Shown one piece after another: positions 23,224 through 25,393 of a stretch of 25,393 nt of DNA. Location: positions 1 through 25,393 of the forward strand of contig JBDIAO010000038.1 of NCBI GenBank assembly GCA_039812375.1. Reading direction: 5' to 3'. Both the position numbers and the translations under genes were made by a program. The stretch's first letter is position 1. Each line of letters starts with the position of its first letter. The notes beneath the pieces were generated by a model. That model searched no databases. It saw nothing but the letters and a program-made list of their open reading frames with translations, and was not told the origin of the DNA. The DNA comes from JAGOME01 sp039812375. Lineage in GTDB: Bacteria; Actinomycetota; Actinomycetes; Actinomycetales; Dermatophilaceae.

Positions 23224-23417
23224 TCAGCGAGGTCGCGGCCACCAGGTTCCTGCGTCGCAGCGCCGGGTGCGTGCTGCAGGAGGCATGGGTGCTGACCCGG
23301 GGTCAGAGCTTGTGGTCCGTGATCGGCGGCGGAGGATCCAGGGGCGGTCACGACGCTGGATTGCTCACGGACCGGCCCCTGCTGGCCGGAACACGGTTGC
23401 CGTCTTCGCTACCCTGA
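23220..23417 (+). CDS. second small hypothetical frame (65 aa), coupled
   Basis: ATG 23220 overlaps the stop of the preceding small gene in ATGA. The first 45 codons look plausible (VAATRFLRRSAGCVLQEAWVL), while the end is less protein-like. Nothing is recognised. The overlap is its main support. Confidence 0.3.
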   Translation: MISEVAATRFLRRSAGCVLQEAWVLTRGQSLWSVIGGGGSRGGHDAGLLTDRPLLAGTRLPSSLP

Positions 23418-23482
23418 CCGGTCCGGGGTCCGGCCTGGCCCGGGCCGCAGATGCCTACCGTCGCCCCCGCCGCGCGCACAGC

Positions 23483-23569
23483 GACGGAATGGGTGCTACA
23501 AACATGCACCTCGCGCGGCACGCCAGGTGTCTGGAGACGGAATGGGTGCGACAAACATGCACCTCGCGC
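23483..23569. repeat. 34-bp direct repeat pair with internal inverted repeat
   Basis: Copies at 23483-23516 and 23536-23569 differ by one base (T or G at the 15th position). Each starts GACGGAATGGGTGC and ends GCACCTCGCGC, and GGTGC and GCACC inside form inverted arms around a 9-nt centre. The repeat period is 53 bp. They lie in a stretch of about 425 bp (23418-23842) for which I see no credible gene; frames there show no protein signature. Confidence 0.75.
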
Positions 23570-23622
23570 CCGCCTAGCCGCGCCCGCCTGGCCGCACCCG
23601 GCCGTCAACCTGTCGACAATTC

Positions 23623-23634
23623 GGCCAATTGGCC
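23623..23634. repeat. 12-bp perfect palindrome
   Basis: GGCCAATTGGCC is a perfect palindrome in the intergenic stretch. It could be a regulator site; function unknown. Confidence 0.4.
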
Positions 23635-23842
23635 AAAGGTCCGTCACCGGGCGGCGGACGGGCTTGTCGTCACCGCTCTACCGGCGTCCGGTGCGACATG
23701 GATCACCAATGCGACCGGAGTGCCGGGCAGATGGTGGACGCGGCACGGGAGACGACAATCGAATGATGCGAGACGGCATACGGGCAGGGACCGTCACCGG
23801 CATGGCCGCATCGCGTCGACTCCATGGGAGGGCTGGTCGGCC

Positions 23843-24460
23843 ATGACGAGTGCGACATGGGCGAGCCTTTGGGCCGGCATCGACCTGGCCGGTACCGGTG
23901 TCGCCCTGGTCGCCATGCTCGTCCTGCACGCTCTGCCGACCGGGCTGTCTGCGCTGCACGATCCGGTCAGCCAATACGGCATCACGACGTACCGCTTGGG
24001 GTACCGCGTGCTGACCGTCGCGCTGGGTGTGGCTGGGCTGGCCTGCGCCGCAGCCATTGCGGTGTCCGGCCTCCCGCGTGGCCGCGCCGGCACCGTGGGC
24101 CTGCTCGTTGTGTTCGGGCTATCTCGGTTGGTCATTTCCTGGGTTCCGATGGACCCGCCGGGGCAGCCCCGTTCGAGCCGTGGGGCAGCACACGTGGCTT
24201 TGGCCGTGACTGCCTTCCTGACTGTCACCGTGGCAGCCGACCGGATGCACCGCATCGCTGGCTCCGGTCACCTCGCGGGTGTCGGTGGTGCTTACGGCGT
24301 CGCGATGGGCGCGGCATTCTGGCTGCTAGTGGTTGGGCTGGCGGGGCTGTTCCTGACCCGCAGGGCGAGCTCACGGCGTCGGTTCTCCGGAGCCTGCGAG
24401 CGTCTGGTGTATGCGGGCATCTACCTGCTGTTGGCGGCGACCGGGATTCTGCTGATCTGA
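23843..24460 (+). CDS. DUF998 family membrane protein
   Basis: This 205-residue integral membrane protein has six hydrophobic segments (about 9-31, 54-78, 83-101, 114-133, 146-172, 187-205). It matches DUF998 by LSALHDPVSQYGIT in the first periplasmic loop (36-49) and WVPMDPPGQPRSSRGAAH (100-117). The function of the family is unknown. ATG 23843 has a GGAGGG (23827-23832) upstream with 10-nt spacing; the reading frame extends to 23267 but that part covers the direct repeats and is not protein-like. It is convergent with the MFS gene. Confidence 0.85.
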   Translation: MTSATWASLWAGIDLAGTGVALVAMLVLHALPTGLSALHDPVSQYGITTYRLGYRVLTVALGVAGLACAAAIAVSGLPRGRAGTVGLLVVFGLSRLVISWVPMDPPGQPRSSRGAAHVALAVTAFLTVTVAADRMHRIAGSGHLAGVGGAYGVAMGAAFWLLVVGLAGLFLTRRASSRRRFSGACERLVYAGIYLLLAATGILLI

Positions 24461-24462
24461 GT

Positions 24463-24480
24463 GAGTTCAGACTCGAACTC
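24463..24480. terminator. small hairpin between convergent genes
   Basis: GAGTTC (24463-24468) and GAACTC (24475-24480) pair over 6 bp with a 6-nt loop, between the DUF998 and MFS stops. It could serve both strands, but no U-tract is seen. Confidence 0.4.
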
Positions 24481-24508
24481 GGTATGCCCCGAAGGCACTG
24501 CGCTGCCA

Positions 24509-25393
24509 TCACGACTGTGCCGAGGAGTTGGCGCCGACCTGGTGGGGTCTGTTCCGCGCCGAACCTCCCGGGTCGTGCAGACCCCGGGTGAGCACAAGCG
24601 CCAACGCCGGGATGACGATGAGCACCACGAGTACGACCCGCAGGTCGGTGCGGTCCCCGAGCCAGCCGAGCAGTGGGCTGAACAGGCCACCGACGCTCAC
24701 CGCGAGCCCGACGGTGACTCCACTGGCCGTGCCGATCCGGCGCGGCAGGTAGTCCTGACCCAGCACCACGAACACACTGAACGGCATGTACATGGCGACG
24801 CCGGCGATGACGACGCAGGCCAGCGCCAGTCCCGGTCCAGGAGCCAGGACCAAGCCGGCCAGGGCCGGGATGCACAACCCGAATCCGATCCGGATCGAGG
24901 TCAGCCGGCTGTGCCGGTCAGCGACCCAGCCACCGAGCAGTGTCCCGGCAGCACCGGAGACGAGGAAGACGCTCAGCGCTGCACCTCCAAGGGCAGTCGA
25001 CGCACCGAGATGGTGGATGAAGTAGAGCGCAAGGAAGGTCGAGATCCCGAAGAAGACGATCGAGCGCATGACGACGACGAGGGTGAGCCGGCTGAACGAG
25101 CGCCAGTCGTCCTCTCCCTTGGGGAGGCCGGAAGAGCGCCGATCCCGGCCGCGGCCATCCAGGACGTGCGCCAGCCGGATGATGAGCACCGCCGCCATGG
25201 CGATCGCCGGACCGACGAGCAGAACGCTCCCCCGCAGCCCCACCAGTAACAGGATGGGTGTGGTGATGAGTGAGCCGAGGGCGTAACCCACGTTGCCCCC
25301 GAGCGCAAAGACACTCATGGCCCGCGTGCTGTCACCGGCCGCCTGACGAGCCGCTCGGGCCGCATCCGGGTGGAACGCCGCGATCCCCAGACC
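24509..25393 (-). CDS. MFS exporter, fosmidomycin-resistance (Fsr) type, 5' end outside window
   Basis: The frame is open to the right edge, so the N-terminal half of the transporter is missing; 294 residues are visible. The segment GLGIAAFHPDAARAARQAAG (first 20 residues shown) followed by FALGGNVGYALG is typical of the Fsr family, which exports fosmidomycin and related drugs. About eight to nine membrane segments remain, with a central basic/acidic loop (DGRGRDRRSSGLPKGEDD) between the halves. The last 20 residues or so are polar. Whether it exports fosmidomycin here is not known, though a MEP-pathway gene (dxs) is on the same segment, 18 kb away. An internal ATG at 25318 is not the true start. 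Confidence 0.88.
   Translation of the reverse strand, partial: GLGIAAFHPDAARAARQAAGDSTRAMSVFALGGNVGYALGSLITTPILLLVGLRGSVLLVGPAIAMAAVLIIRLAHVLDGRGRDRRSSGLPKGEDDWRSFSRLTLVVVMRSIVFFGISTFLALYFIHHLGASTALGGAALSVFLVSGAAGTLLGGWVADRHSRLTSIRIGFGLCIPALAGLVLAPGPGLALACVVIAGVAMYMPFSVFVVLGQDYLPRRIGTASGVTVGLAVSVGGLFSPLLGWLGDRTDLRVVLVVLIVIPALALVLTRGLHDPGGSARNRPHQVGANSSAQS

Noticed and set aside
23483..23569. Possible CRISPR array
   Set aside because: Only two repeat copies and a 19-bp spacer, with no cas genes.
23267..23842. N-terminal extension of the DUF998 frame
   Set aside because: It covers the direct repeats and palindrome, contains no domain, and a ribosome site precedes ATG 23843.

Overview
This window is a high-GC actinobacterial chromosome segment, most likely from a member of the Micrococcales close to Intrasporangiaceae such as Janibacter, Phycicoccus or Terrabacter. 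The reasons are very high G+C, frequent GTG starts, many genes with a TANNNT box only 5-8 nt before the start codon (leaderless-type promoters), an actinobacterial DUF3000 / RNase D / thiolase / FadB / dxs gene order, and actinobacterial-type Dxs and LigD proteins. The genus is inferred.

Left part (1-3441, + strand): the 3' part of a PucR-type regulator, an alpha/beta hydrolase and a cytochrome P450 of the NET-type I-helix group. They look like one small catabolic or secondary-metabolic unit. Middle-left (3484-12972): a conserved-looking hypothetical gene and dxs (first MEP-pathway step) on +. They face a minus-strand block with an unusual XRE-HTH/MurA fusion, a fadB-fadA beta-oxidation pair, an RNase D-like exonuclease with HRDC region, and a DUF3000 protein. 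Divergent from DUF3000 is a DMT/EamA transporter, whose 3' end overlaps a convergent DUF4349 lipoprotein by 159 bp. msrB then sits back to back with ligD.

Right part (15323-25393): LigD is a Pol-Ligase fusion lacking the nuclease domain and is translationally coupled to a membrane-anchored hydrolase. It is followed by a RibD-C-like reductase (-), a 12-bp tandem repeat array, ppk2, a tandem universal stress protein, a YihY/BrkB membrane protein with an Asp/Ser-rich tail, and a tRNA-Gly/Cys/Val cluster. After the tRNAs comes an accessory-looking stretch of about 0.9 kb with two tiny coupled ORFs, a 34-bp direct repeat containing an inverted repeat, and a palindrome. A DUF998 membrane protein and the C-terminal part of a fosmidomycin-resistance-type MFS exporter (-) close the window.

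The most unusual signals are the HTH-MurA fusion with a palindrome over its own promoter, a strongly over-represented heptamer GGCATAC/GTATGCC (21 copies), the nuclease-less LigD coupled to a hydrolase, and the short repeats at 19341-19400 and 23483-23569. No phage, CRISPR, IS element or defence island was recognised.
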